A stretch of 64,000 nucleotides of DNA from Ascaris suum (lineage: Eukaryota > Nematoda > Chromadorea > Rhabditida > Ascarididae): assembly GCA_013433145.1 (NCBI GenBank), contig CM024181.1, positions 7,626,001-7,690,000 of the forward strand. Direction: 5' to 3'. A program made the position numbers and the translations under genes. Positions within the stretch are counted from its first letter, which is position 1, and every line of letters starts with the position of its first letter. Under the pieces are notes generated by a model. The model saw only the letters and a list, made by a program, of their open reading frames with translations. It made no database searches and was not told the origin of the DNA. Positions 26,367 through 41,988 of the stretch are shown here, piece after piece.

Positions 26367-28138
26367 TTGAAATAAATCAACAGCAACGGTCTATTCGAAT
26401 GATAACCATCATTTTATATCATCGATAAATTCTTTATACTGCATATTTGTGATTCTTTTAAACAACACAATAAACTTAAATTGCTGGAGTTATGCAAATT
26501 TAGGAAGAAATGGAAAGAAGTAAACATTATGCAAATTTAGGCATCCATAACTTGGCAAGAAATTTGCATGTCGAAATGAAACCTATCTGGGGATTGATCC
26601 TACGTACAATACTGCACACAGAATGAATGTTGTGATAAATTGCTATAAAATATGCAAAACAATACTTGTAAAGGGGAGGGAGTCTTGATTTAACTTGATA
26701 GATTTGTTACTTGCTTCAATCGGTAGTGGTTCGTTGAGTAGCGTTGATACCATCACGAAACACTGCACTATTCTTTCAATATTCGGCACTCACCGATGTC
26801 GAGACGAAGTATTAATCGACGAAGACGAGTCAGTAGGGGGTTGATATTTTTGTTTGTGATTCTCAATTTTTTTTTTTTCATGAAGAGTTGTGAATATTCA
26901 TTTCATACTTTTTTCTCTAGATGGAAATTCACTTATGCCAATTAATGAATCGAGAAGAAAAACGATCCTCAAAATATCTATCTACGAGTTAGCAACCCTT
27001 CAAAATAGGCGTTTTTTTTTTCGACATTTTCTTAAACAATTTATGGGGTTCATCTCGAAAATGTATTCCATTTTTTTTTCTAAGGTGCCATATTTTATGA
27101 AATTTTTGCTGAAAATTTTTTGAAAATTTCCACTTTATTTATTATGAGGACTTTTAGTTTTTCGTTGTGGATTGTTTCGTTTTGCTTTCCCCATTTTGCT
27201 GAAAATTAGGCATTAAGCCAAAAAATCGACATTTTGTTTGCTTAGACGGGGATATTTTCTGGATCCACCTCCCACCAATTCGTCCCCCCCCCCCCCTCCT
27301 CTTCCTATCCTCTACTGGTAAAGACTTGCATCTTTCTTATGCAGTTGGAGAGTGTACTGAAGTATTTCGTCAAGTTTTCTTGGAATTTTTTTCTCTTTAT
27401 GCTATTCATATAGGTTTTGAATTTTTTTTCGGTTTTTTCTAGAAAATGCGTTTTTGCAAAAAAAAAGTTTTTCATGTACACATAAATGAGAACGACATAA
27501 ATATTTCACTGATTATTTGATTTTGTTGAAAATTGAATATTTCGGAAAGTCTCTCTAAGAAATATAAGGAATAATTGCTTATTGATGAGGAAAAAAAAAT
27601 TTTTTTTTAAAATAACTTTTGTTAAATACTGGAAAAAAAATCAAACATAGTAGAAGAAAGATCGTCGATTAGAAATCTATCATCTATGTCGAAGAGATAA
27701 TTTAAGCAAATTACCATTGAATTATGATACGAGTTTCAAGCATATTTCTCAAATGCTCACTAAAGTATCACTATGTACTAATAGTTTTTCTTCGATTTCT
27801 TATATATGCGTTTTTTTTTTCGGATATCCAAAAAAAAATTTTTTTTTCATACTATTTTCATAAAAATTTGACTTTCGAAAGTATCATCAAGCAGAAACTT
27901 TTTTTTTTAAGCAAAATAAAATAATTTTGCTGGTCACTGGAATAATTAATCGAATGTAATCTGCATAAATAGTTATGATGCCTAATAAATATATACGAAT
28001 ATAATTTTACTTTATATGTTCATTAGCTTCTTTCAAAACAATAAGCTTCATTTGCATATATGCATTCATAATTAGTTGCCGTTTATATGGTCAAATGAAA
28101 TCTCATACATAATAATATCAATGAATCAACGTTTTCAG
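26367..28138. other. Region between the SKP1-like gene and an unrecognised gene
   Basis: Two possible 5' exons of the downstream unknown gene are present. One is 26796-26832 (ATG..., MSRRSINRRRRV, donor gtaggg); the other starts at 26921 after tttctctag (GNSLMPINESRRKTILKISI). They join in phase with each other. A possible 17-nt exon lies at 27345-27361. A C13 run is at 27284-27296, and poly-A/poly-T runs of 8-10 are frequent. Confidence 0.35.
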
Positions 28139-28769
28139 ATCAAGTGCGGGTAATACACCCGATCCACGAGTACGAGCAAATTCATGCATGACTCGACAGC
28201 AAATTCAAGCTGATCTTATGGTTCTACGAAAGCTTACTATCAAGTATTTGTGCAGAATTCTTGAAGTGTTGTAGTGATATTGTCTTTCAGCTGCGGAATC
28301 ATTTCAGTTTGGTGATTAGCTTCAGAGAGCCGGACAGGGCGTCATGTCATAAATATAGATGACCATCGTGGAAACCGGAAGCTCAAGTTATATTTTAAGA
28401 GATATGTCTAATGATACATAGATAGTGGTGATTGAAAATATGAGAATGGAGAGGAAGGGAATGGATGGTTGTAGTAATTTTTGCTTATAATATTATTTCT
28501 CAATATACTTTCAAAAAAAGCATGTTTCTTTTTATTTTATTCGTTCCAGAGTGGAAGATGATATCAAGAAAAATTGCTCGAGTCGGACGTTCGAAGAGAA
28601 GCAGAATGGATCGAAGCTCATTGAACCCTACCAGATGTCTGTCAATGAGAAAATAACCTATTTCGAGAGGGGAATAAGCAACTTTTCTAACGGAAGAGAA
28701 ATTCGATTGCCCGAAAATGACTGTAGTAAGTCGACGAAGTCACATCAGCCAAATCGACGGCAAGATTAA
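28139..28769 (+). CDS. Unrecognised gene, two 3' exons
   Basis: Exon 28139-28243 starts after gttttcag and reads SSAGNTPDPRVRANSC, then MTRQQIQADLMVLRKLTI, to a CAA|gtattt donor (phase 2). Exon 28550-28769 starts after cgttccag with matching phase and reads VEDDIKKNCSSRTFEEKQNG, then SKLIEPYQMSVNEKITYFER and GISNFSNGREIRLPENDC, ending at TAA at 28767-28769. If the first donor is ignored the frame stops at 28274 instead. A strong gtaagt donor at 28726 could end the last exon early. Charged, low-hydrophobic content suggests a soluble protein. Upstream candidate exons at 26796-26832 and from 26921 may belong to it (basic N-terminus rich in Arg), but their junction to 28139 is not settled. No family is recognised. 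Confidence 0.4.
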
Positions 28770-29004
28770 CCAAGACAATAGACATCACTGCCGTTTACTT
28801 AATGAAACCTTTTACCAAACTATGAGGATTAATAATTATGCAATAAATCTGTATGACGACATATTTTACTCAAATCGAACAGCTGCTGACTTCTGCGGAA
28901 AATTTTTTACACATAAGTATGAAGTTTACTATCACATGTTGGTGGGATCTTCTGCTAGTTTAGTGGCCGTCAATTACGTCATGTTATTATGCACAACAGC
29001 ATAA
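28717..29004 (+). CDS. ATG-started open frame overlapping the previous gene's end
   Basis: A 95-codon frame from ATG to TAA, in a different frame from the exon it overlaps by 53 bp. The C-terminal half reads NYAINLYDDIFYSNRTAADF, and the end (LVGSSASLVAVNYVMLLC) is hydrophobic enough for one membrane segment. In AT-rich DNA a frame this long can occur by chance. It could also be an alternative last exon of the gene at 28139-28769. No homology is recognised. Confidence 0.2.
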   Translation: MTVVSRRSHISQIDGKINQDNRHHCRLLNETFYQTMRINNYAINLYDDIFYSNRTAADFCGKFFTHKYEVYYHMLVGSSASLVAVNYVMLLCTTA

Positions 29005-29651
29005 ATATACCTTAGAGTTATGGCTGAAGGTTTTCTATATCTCCCCAGTAAAGATTTCATGTTCAAGTTGCTCCTGTTAAACGTTATCAGTCTTGAGGGC
29101 AGTTTTCAACGGATCTTTCATTTTTCTATATACGGAAATGGGGGACCATTACTCCAAGAACGATAACGAAAATGATGTTGATTTCTGTTTTCGCATTTAA
29201 ACCGCGGTAAGTTGAGGGAAGTTGGTGCTCGAGAAAGGTCTCGACCTTTCAAATTTATCTTTACAGTTTTACTTTTGCTTCATACCTGATAGAGTTGGGT
29301 GGAAAAGAGATCTACGATCAAGCGAAACCGATTTCAATTACCATCAATAAATTCATCATGTATGCTTCATAATATTAGTGAAAACTGCGAACAATAGAAT
29401 AGATATCAAAATACTTTATCAAAAAAAAAAGCTGAACATTGATCACCGATCACATAGAGATGATCAAAGATGTGCGATCACGTATCACTGAAGAGCTCTC
29501 CTATGAAAGAGTCGTAAAACCCTAAAAACATTTATTCAAATAGCACAATTATAAATAAAACAAACAATTTTCATCAATTCATCAACGTGCTCAATTCTTT
29601 TTATTATTGATAACTATAAAGTAATTTTTCTTTATTGAATTTCCTTAATGT

Positions 29652-29845
<194 letters not shown>

Positions 29846-30355
29846 CATCTGGTGGAAATATTCTCATTTATAAAATAATAAGATCATTAAAATATATTTA
29901 TGCATAAGCAATTATATTAGCTTCTTATAGTATCTTTAGCATTTGCATATAAATTACATGCTTTTAAATATGCGCAAATATTTTTTCGTCTATAGAAATA
30001 AATGTCACCATATTTGTCTTACCTCTTCAAAGGTATGACAAATACTTGTCTTAGTGGCTTATTTACTTAGATTCTATTTCAGGTGATTAAAAAAGAAATG
30101 TTTTGCTAAGCAATTCTCGGTATTTATTATTGACCACCAAATTAGTTAAATTAGTGATAAATATACTAATTCTTCGAATTAATAATTTTTAAAAAAAAAT
30201 TGAAGAGTTTTTATACATTCATTAGACGATTAAATTGAAAATATCGATGCACTATTGTGCCGATATTATAGCGCAGTGCAATAAAAATAAGGTAGTCCAT
30301 TGATGTAAAATGTGGAAAATATTGAAATCTTCCTATCGTAAAAGTTTACCCCCTT

Positions 30356-30371
30356 CCCCCCCCCCCCCCCC
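30356..30371. repeat. Poly-C tract (C16)
   Basis: A run of 16 C just downstream of the sds-22 3' end; it reads as poly-G on the transcribed strand. Confidence 0.95.
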
Positions 30372-30510
30372 TAACGTGGAAAATAAAAAAAATAAACCGA
30401 ACAAATTTGATTCGAATAGAGGATAATTTCATTTTTTTTTCTCACTTCTTTTTAAAGATTTCGTTAAAAATTTTTGAGGAATGAAATAAATATATCCATT
30501 TGTTTATAAT

Positions 30511-30516
30511 TTTATT
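30511..30516 (-). promoter_or_regulatory. Polyadenylation signal of sds-22
   Basis: TTTATT on the plus strand is AATAAA on the minus strand, about 100 bp after the sds-22 stop. Confidence 0.55.
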
Positions 30517-30617
30517 TTTATTTGTCTCATTTTTATGTGATTTTTTTTTTTTGCAAACGTTTTCTGGTGTAATTTTTTTCACTCCAAAATGAAAATTTTC
30601 TATACATTTAAAGCGTA

Positions 30618-35381
<4,764 letters not shown>

Positions 35382-38300
35382 ATCGCAACGGTACGACAGT
35401 CGACCAAACGTCAACAAGAAACAACACACATTGAATGGAATATAAAAAGTATGATAATATTTATGGAAGTTGAATTAATATGTAAATGAGAATGAAACGT
35501 CATGTGAGATTTGCATAGGTTTCCCACTTTTAATTAATGACAAATTAGCTTTCCGCCTAAATGCTTACCAATAAAGAGTATGACGTATCTTCATATAGTC
35601 ATTACAGATTACAGGCATTACGTTGAAAACAGACATGATGGGCGCAGAAAACGAAGAAATATTGCTTTTATTCAATATTTGTCCGGTTACTATCATTAGC
35701 GATAATGCAAGATATGATTTTACTTTTAACAATAACAGTATATCGAAATATTAAATAAAACAAAAAATAAACAATTACATTGAAATAAATTAAAAATTAA
35801 AATAAATTATTGAATAAATTGTTAATAAATTAAAATAAATTAAATTAAGTATTAATAAAAGTAGAATAAAATGAAGAAATAAATCAAATAAAACAATCGG
35901 TTGTGTTGTATTGATGAGTTTGCTTATTCTCAAAATGTCTTACCCTTTAAAACTGATTAGAGATATAATTACCTAATAGGTTATGCATGAAAATTTAGGT
36001 TTTTTTTTGGAGAAAAATGAACGGATATTTTTTTTCCTTTCTTAGTTCTCATTTTGGATTATCGTTCATAACTTATAGAAAATATACTAAACTTGATGTT
36101 TTTATCATTCGATAACGCAAATTCATTTTTTTCGGCTTTGGAGTGAATGAGAAAATTTTTAAGGAGCAAGAGGGGCACACGTTTTTCTTGTCTCTCTAAT
36201 AGGGAACAGCTCGTTGGAGGCAGTCAGTTTTTTTTAGCATTTACTGGATTCAATATCCAGGATATGCCGCAATCTGCTCGATCTTTGACCGAGGTTAACC
36301 CGACATCATCTCTATGTATACGTCTTACATCTGTTTCTATTTTAACCAACGGATCGTAGCGCAAGTTACTCAATAATTGATCGATTGTTTTCTAAGTACT
36401 TTATGCACTATTTCATTGAAGTCAAGATTGATTCAAACTGGCAACTTGATTCCATTTTCATATGGTGTGTATATTCATTAAATTTATAGCAATTTCTACT
36501 TTTAAATAATTTCCGGACATATCGATTACCTTATCATTTGCGGAATAGTGTTACACACGCCAAAAATTTCCACAATCTCGAAAAACAATCAAGTTTTCAG
36601 TACGATGTTTTATCATCTTGAAGCAAAGGAGGTATCAGTTAGCATAATTCCAAAATGTACTATGCACACTTTAAGCCGTCTACCCTGTCTTCGAGCATTT
36701 GATTTATTCTCTGCAGACAGTGGGAACACAATGCGAGAAGACCACTTCAGTCGAGGTTGCCTCTTCCCGGTCATCACCGGACTAATGATGGGTACTCACC
36801 TTGATTATCCACCACCGCATCCATTCACCTTGATTCCTTAATGATGTTTCAGTTATCGCTCTATCATTGCAATTATTGCTCTTTGATTGTCAATCGTGTC
36901 TCATCCTGGAGCACAGCGCTTATTGCAAGATAGTTTTTCCTTTAAATTCCAGTTTCTTGGTAAAGAAGGAAAGCGCGCCAGGTCGACTGATATAATTTAA
37001 CCTTGCAGCATCATAAGAAGCTTGCACAACCTTTCAGGATGTATCGTTTGTGAAAATGCGGCAACAAATTATTTATTACGTGCATCATGACCTTCAAAAC
37101 GAAGACAGAGAGGAGAGAGAGAGTTGGGAGAGGGACAAAAAGGGAGCTAAGAAACAGAGATCCTCGAAATGACATATAATGAGAGATTTTACAAGGTCAA
37201 AATCACCGCTAGGCATCTAAATATAGTCGTTAAAATTTGTGAAGCAATTTGAATTGCTGAGCTAAACGTGCAGCACGTTTTGTTGCTCAATATTTGACAA
37301 ATTTCGCCGTCAATATTTTTTATATTATCAGTGTTTATGTGATAATCGAGAAAAAAATGCCATACGGCTGTCTATAATTGATGAACAATCGGCATCGATG
37401 ATGAATATATTCTAAATATAAGACATTAAAAGCAAACTATGCTGATATCTAATGATCAAAACTATACCGATATCTAGAAATCAAACTCTATTGATATTGA
37501 ATATCAAACGATATTGTTATCTAAGGAGAAGAATAGAATATTATATAGAAAGCAAATGAATAGATTTATGAGAGAAAGACGATAAAAATAATACAGAGGA
37601 TTTAAACGTTCTTTTTTTTTCCTCATTAAATTACAATATTGATAATGTTCAATTCGTATAGAGTATCAAATCTATGATGAAATTGAATTGAAAAAAATTA
37701 TCGAAAATTTTTCACCGATTAGTAAAATATGACAATTCATCGAACGTATAATTATGAGGAAAATACTCTAAAAAAATTTTTATTATCAAAGAAAAATTAA
37801 AAATTAGATATTTTTTTGAATCCGAAAAACTAGAAGAATATTGAAAAAATATCCGAATAGAATAAAATCAGATTAACGTATATATCAAGTAGAATGTGTA
37901 TATATAGAAATGAGAATAAATTAAAGGAATAGCGCTACAATAGTTCACAAAATTTAATTCTTCCCGTCTATACTAGTAAATCTTTTTCTCTCTTCCCCTC
38001 TCCTCCTCCCCCCTCCCCACCCCTCCCCCCCCCCCCATCCCCCAAACTTTACATAATTGAATGGTCATTCTAATTTCTAGCATAATAAATCGTCACGGTT
38101 GTATTCAAGAAGGCATAACAAAGTTTGTGAAAAAAAAGACGAATATCTCAAATTTCTCCAAACATTTTAGTTTTTTTTTTGCTATAAATTGAACAGTTAT
38201 CGAGTAATAGCTTTACTTAGTAAGTAGTATTCAATTATCTAGTTATATGAAAGTATTTAAAGTCTAAATAAATGAAAAAAAATATTTTCAGCTAACTTCT

Positions 38301-38404
38301 TGCACGAAATAAATACAAAAGAAAAAAGGATGCCGAAATTAATGATTGATGCTATCGTTCAGAGAATATTAATAACAATATAGAGGCTGCGATTATAAAT
38401 TATT
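35382..38404. other. Intergenic region between sds-22 and the nlp-10-like gene
   Basis: Three kb without a recognised gene. Contains an AT-only quasi-tandem region of AAATAAATT-type words (about 35755-35890), a GA-rich patch (about 37107-37140) and a C-rich patch with a C12 run (about 37988-38036). A 97-codon plus-strand frame at 36548-36841 starts at a non-ATG codon and has no recognised motif, so it is not called. The sds-22 promoter should lie just above 35381; no core motif was identified. Confidence 0.45.
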
Positions 38405-41331
38405 TCATCCAAAGAATCCACCACTCATTGGAATCGAGCGTAAACTGAGACGATTTTGTTTGGTAAAATCTTGCGATGTACGTTTACCGTATAAACCACC
38501 GGAGAATGGAATTACTGCTCGTTTACCGTAAATACCACCTGAAATAGGAAATTCCCACCATATTCAGTTACTCTCAAAAACTTTCACACATTTAGCTTAT
38601 TGATTTGGTAGGTAACTGCAAAGGTATCCATATATGCGCCACTAAATCACAACATCGTTGAGTAGGAACTCATTCATTCAATAAGAGCGTTATTTCTGAT
38701 TTGACTTGTAGTAGTAGTAAATTAGTAAGGGATTTCATTGTGAGATCAATCAAATGATGTAAATAATTATTATAATTTTTATTATCACATAATGTAACGT
38801 TTAAAAGTTATATGAACATGTATAAATTTTTGCAACTTTTGTAGCTTAAATTGCATTATTTCTAAGGAGAGTTTATTGGAGCATTTTCATTGACGGAGAC
38901 TTTGATGGAGCCATTTCAAATTATCGAAAGCTATTCTTTCCTGCTTGTTTTCGATCACACCTTTTATAAGCGAAAAATGGCATATTTTAGTTCGATTTCC
39001 ACATCTATAATCAAATCCCCCATAAACCGTTGAAAAATCTTCCAAACTAAATCAGTGATGCAAAGCAAAAAAAAAAAAAAAATCAAACCTTGAAGTGGAG
39101 TGAGTGCCCTTTTACCATAAAGACCACCACTGAATGGAATCCATCCGGCGCGTTTACCGTAAAGGCCACCCGAAAATGGTAACGCAGCGGTTCGCTTTCC
39201 ATAAATACCACCGTGAAACGGAATACTGGACCTTTTACCGTAAAGACCACCAGAAAATGGTAATACATCTAGAATATTGTTCATTATTTTTTCCAACATT
39301 CAAATATCTCAACTTTTAGTTTAATCTTATCGCAAAAATTCACTCATCTAAAACTTAATTCAATCAAATATTTTTTTCAAGATTTATTGCATGCAAAATT
39401 TTGCTTGATTATTACAATTGAGCACAATAAATTATAAATGATAAACTATAAATTTTTATATAATTCGTTCTAAGCAATTAGAATTGCTGATAATTGAATT
39501 GAAAATTTTCACGTTAATTTACGAAAAAATTTTGAAAAATTTATGAAAAAAAAAAATCGTCGAAATTTTCTGCACAACGATGAAAAATGAAAAAAAAAAA
39601 ACATTTCTATTCAATGAACGTTTTATTTAAAAGGATTCAACATCAAAGAGAACAAATAGATAGGGGCATTTGAGGATATCGATTTTAATAAACAATTCAA
39701 TTATATCAATTTAATAAAACGATTTAAAAAATTTCTCTATGAGAATTGAAAAATATTTACCTCGTTTTGAATAATTTCCTCTCCAATATAGTGGTAACGA
39801 TCGTTTACCATATACACCTCCTGAGAAAGGGATTCTACGTTTCGCATCTATTTCCTCTCTTTTTTTCAATGTTCTATAGAAGGAATCGGTTAGCATTTCA
39901 TCGAATTCTTTTGAAAAGCCTGAAATTTGAAATTTTTCAATGAAAAATTCCCCCCTCCCCCTCCCCCCCCGCCTCTCCCATTTAGAGTACACTCATGGAT
40001 ATTTGCGTATCTGCAACAAATGCAATGGCGATGGCATTTTGACAATCGATGAAACCGAATTTGATTGGAACAGCAGCTAAAATCTACAAGATTTATAGAT
40101 CAAGTTTCAAGATAATCCATCAATCTCGGGAATAGTTATGGATACTTGAATGCAATGGAATATTCATTGCCTCAGTTCATTTCTTCATTTCTACAGCCTA
40201 GTAACTTGTATAGAATAATGAACCTTTTATAGAAGAGATCTTTCTATTTTTCGTGAGCGATCGGTTATGCAAAAATGAATGTATTGTTGCTCGCGTTCTA
40301 CGTTTTTTTTTTGCAATTTATGAAACCGGTTGATCGAGTGAATGGCTTCACAAAACTGTCCATTATGCTAGCCTCCGTCGCATATGTTTATTTGCAAAAT
40401 TCTAGATGAAATGAAATTAAAATAAAAATTCGAATATAATTCATTGAGGGACTGTAGCAGAAATAATGCAAATTTTGCAACAATTATAAAGAAAACTTAA
40501 AAGAATTTTTCAAGAAAAAATAAAAGAATTTACTGACGGAAAACTATAAAACTCTTAACAATGGTGAATCTTTATAGAATATCTTCACTAGTAAGTATAT
40601 ATGTTATTGTAAGTATATATTTTAATATCTTATTGATTGAAAAGAATGATTAGAAGATAATAAGTGAAAAGAGAAATACAGATAGAAAATAGATGCTTAT
40701 GTCATGCATGAATTTTTCCGAAGGATTGAGTTTCATTTGTAAAATTATGCCATTTGGAGACTAGAAGAAAAATTTGCATATGGCGCTTTAAAGTATTTAT
40801 TAAAATTACGACGATAATAATGCAAGCACTAAAATGTCCTAGACTCGCTAAGAAGATCTAAAGCTTAACTAAACAACGAAATCTTATCTTACGTGGGAAT
40901 CTCTCAAAATAAAATTGAACTCTAAGTGCCATCCGATCACAGTGTGATGTGCCGTTGAACATCGTTGGCGATCCGTGGCTCAGATGAGAATTGATTCTTG
41001 CACATTGAAACGTTTGCTATATCCTCCGACTTTATAGCATTGCAGGTGGTTTGAAATGCTTCCATGAGACCCGTCAAAAATACCCCATATCAAACTCGGT
41101 GGTCAATTCCGTTTTAAAAAAGGCTGGAATGTTGCGCTAAACAACGATTAGAAATCTGGACACAACTTTGTTTAAAATAGCCGCTAAAAATTTCACTAAA
41201 TTATTCTTAGTGATCGCCAAATTATCGTCGAAAAAAATTTAACCATTTATGATCTCTTTTTGTTTCTATGGAATAAGAGTAGAGTATCGGCAATATTATT
41301 CGAAAACGATATGGAATTTTAAGTCAATTTG

Positions 41332-41425
<94 letters not shown>

Positions 41426-41988
41426 AACGCAAAGAAAGATTCTTAGGAAGCATTTATAAAGTATTATGCGCTAGAAATATACATCTCAGAAAGAAAAGAG
41501 AGATCGAATTTAAATTCAATAAGCTTAAATTTTGCAAAGAAATAATTCGATTAACTTCTAAACACATTCATATACTATGCGAAATAAATAAAATCGAATT
41601 TTTGCATAAATATTTGAATGTTATTAAAATGAAAGATCTCATAATAAAAATTCATAGTATAGTTTATAAGAAAAAATGCTTAATTATGCTCTAAATATGC
41701 GAATAGGCATAATGTTCAAATATTTGCAATTAATTTAAAGATCTAATGAATTGAGTAGATCATTTCAACTAATTTCCTCGTTCCTTAATAGGTATTATTT
41801 ATCAATTTTTATGATTGTAGTTAGGTTAGATGATTTTTTTTTAAAAAATTGCAACAGGTATCAAATCTGAAATAAAACTGATCAATAAAAATCGATATAG
41901 ATCATATACCTTCGTTTATAGGTTCACATTGAGCGCTTGCAATAATGCAAAGCATCGCCAACGATAAAAACATTAAAGAATCGCTCAT
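38405..41988 (-). CDS. nlp-10: NLP-10-like neuropeptide precursor (GGxY-amide peptides)
   Basis: A secreted prohormone processed to short amidated neuropeptides. Four minus-strand exons: 41988-41910, 39919-39761, 39268-39089 and 38538-38405, all joined in phase 1, 183 residues. Residues 1 to about 21 are a signal peptide (MSDSLMFLSLAMLCIIASAQ). After an acidic spacer, dibasic KR sites release IPFSGGVY-G (56-64), DVLPFSGGLY-G (80-90), SSIPFHGGIY-G (93-103), TAALPFSGGLY-G (106-117), AGWIPFSGGLY-G (120-131), ALTPLQGGIY-G (134-144) and AVIPFSGGLY-G (147-157); each Gly would give a C-terminal amide. SLPLYWRGNYS (67-77) is KR-flanked but lacks Gly. TSQDFTKQNRLSLR is a spacer. The protein ends SIPMSGGFFG (174-183), amidatable without a dibasic site. 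C. elegans NLP-10 peptides share the PFxGGMY-amide core, so the family call is firm; here Met is replaced by Leu, Ile or Val. Two peptide units (ALTPLQ|GGIY and the one starting at D80) are split by introns. Confidence 0.93.
41335..41423. repeat. AG microsatellite in nlp-10-like intron 1
   Basis: About 89 bp of uninterrupted GA, reading CT on the transcribed strand. It lies about 490 bp downstream of the signal-peptide exon. Confidence 0.97.

Noticed and set aside
36548..36841. 97-codon plus-strand frame ending ...GTHLDYPPPHPFTLIP
   Set aside because: Non-ATG start, no recognised similarity and no splice structure; kept only as part of the intergenic description.
41249..41446. Open frame with an (Arg-Glu)n stretch
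   Set aside because: It is the translation of the AG microsatellite inside the neuropeptide gene intron.
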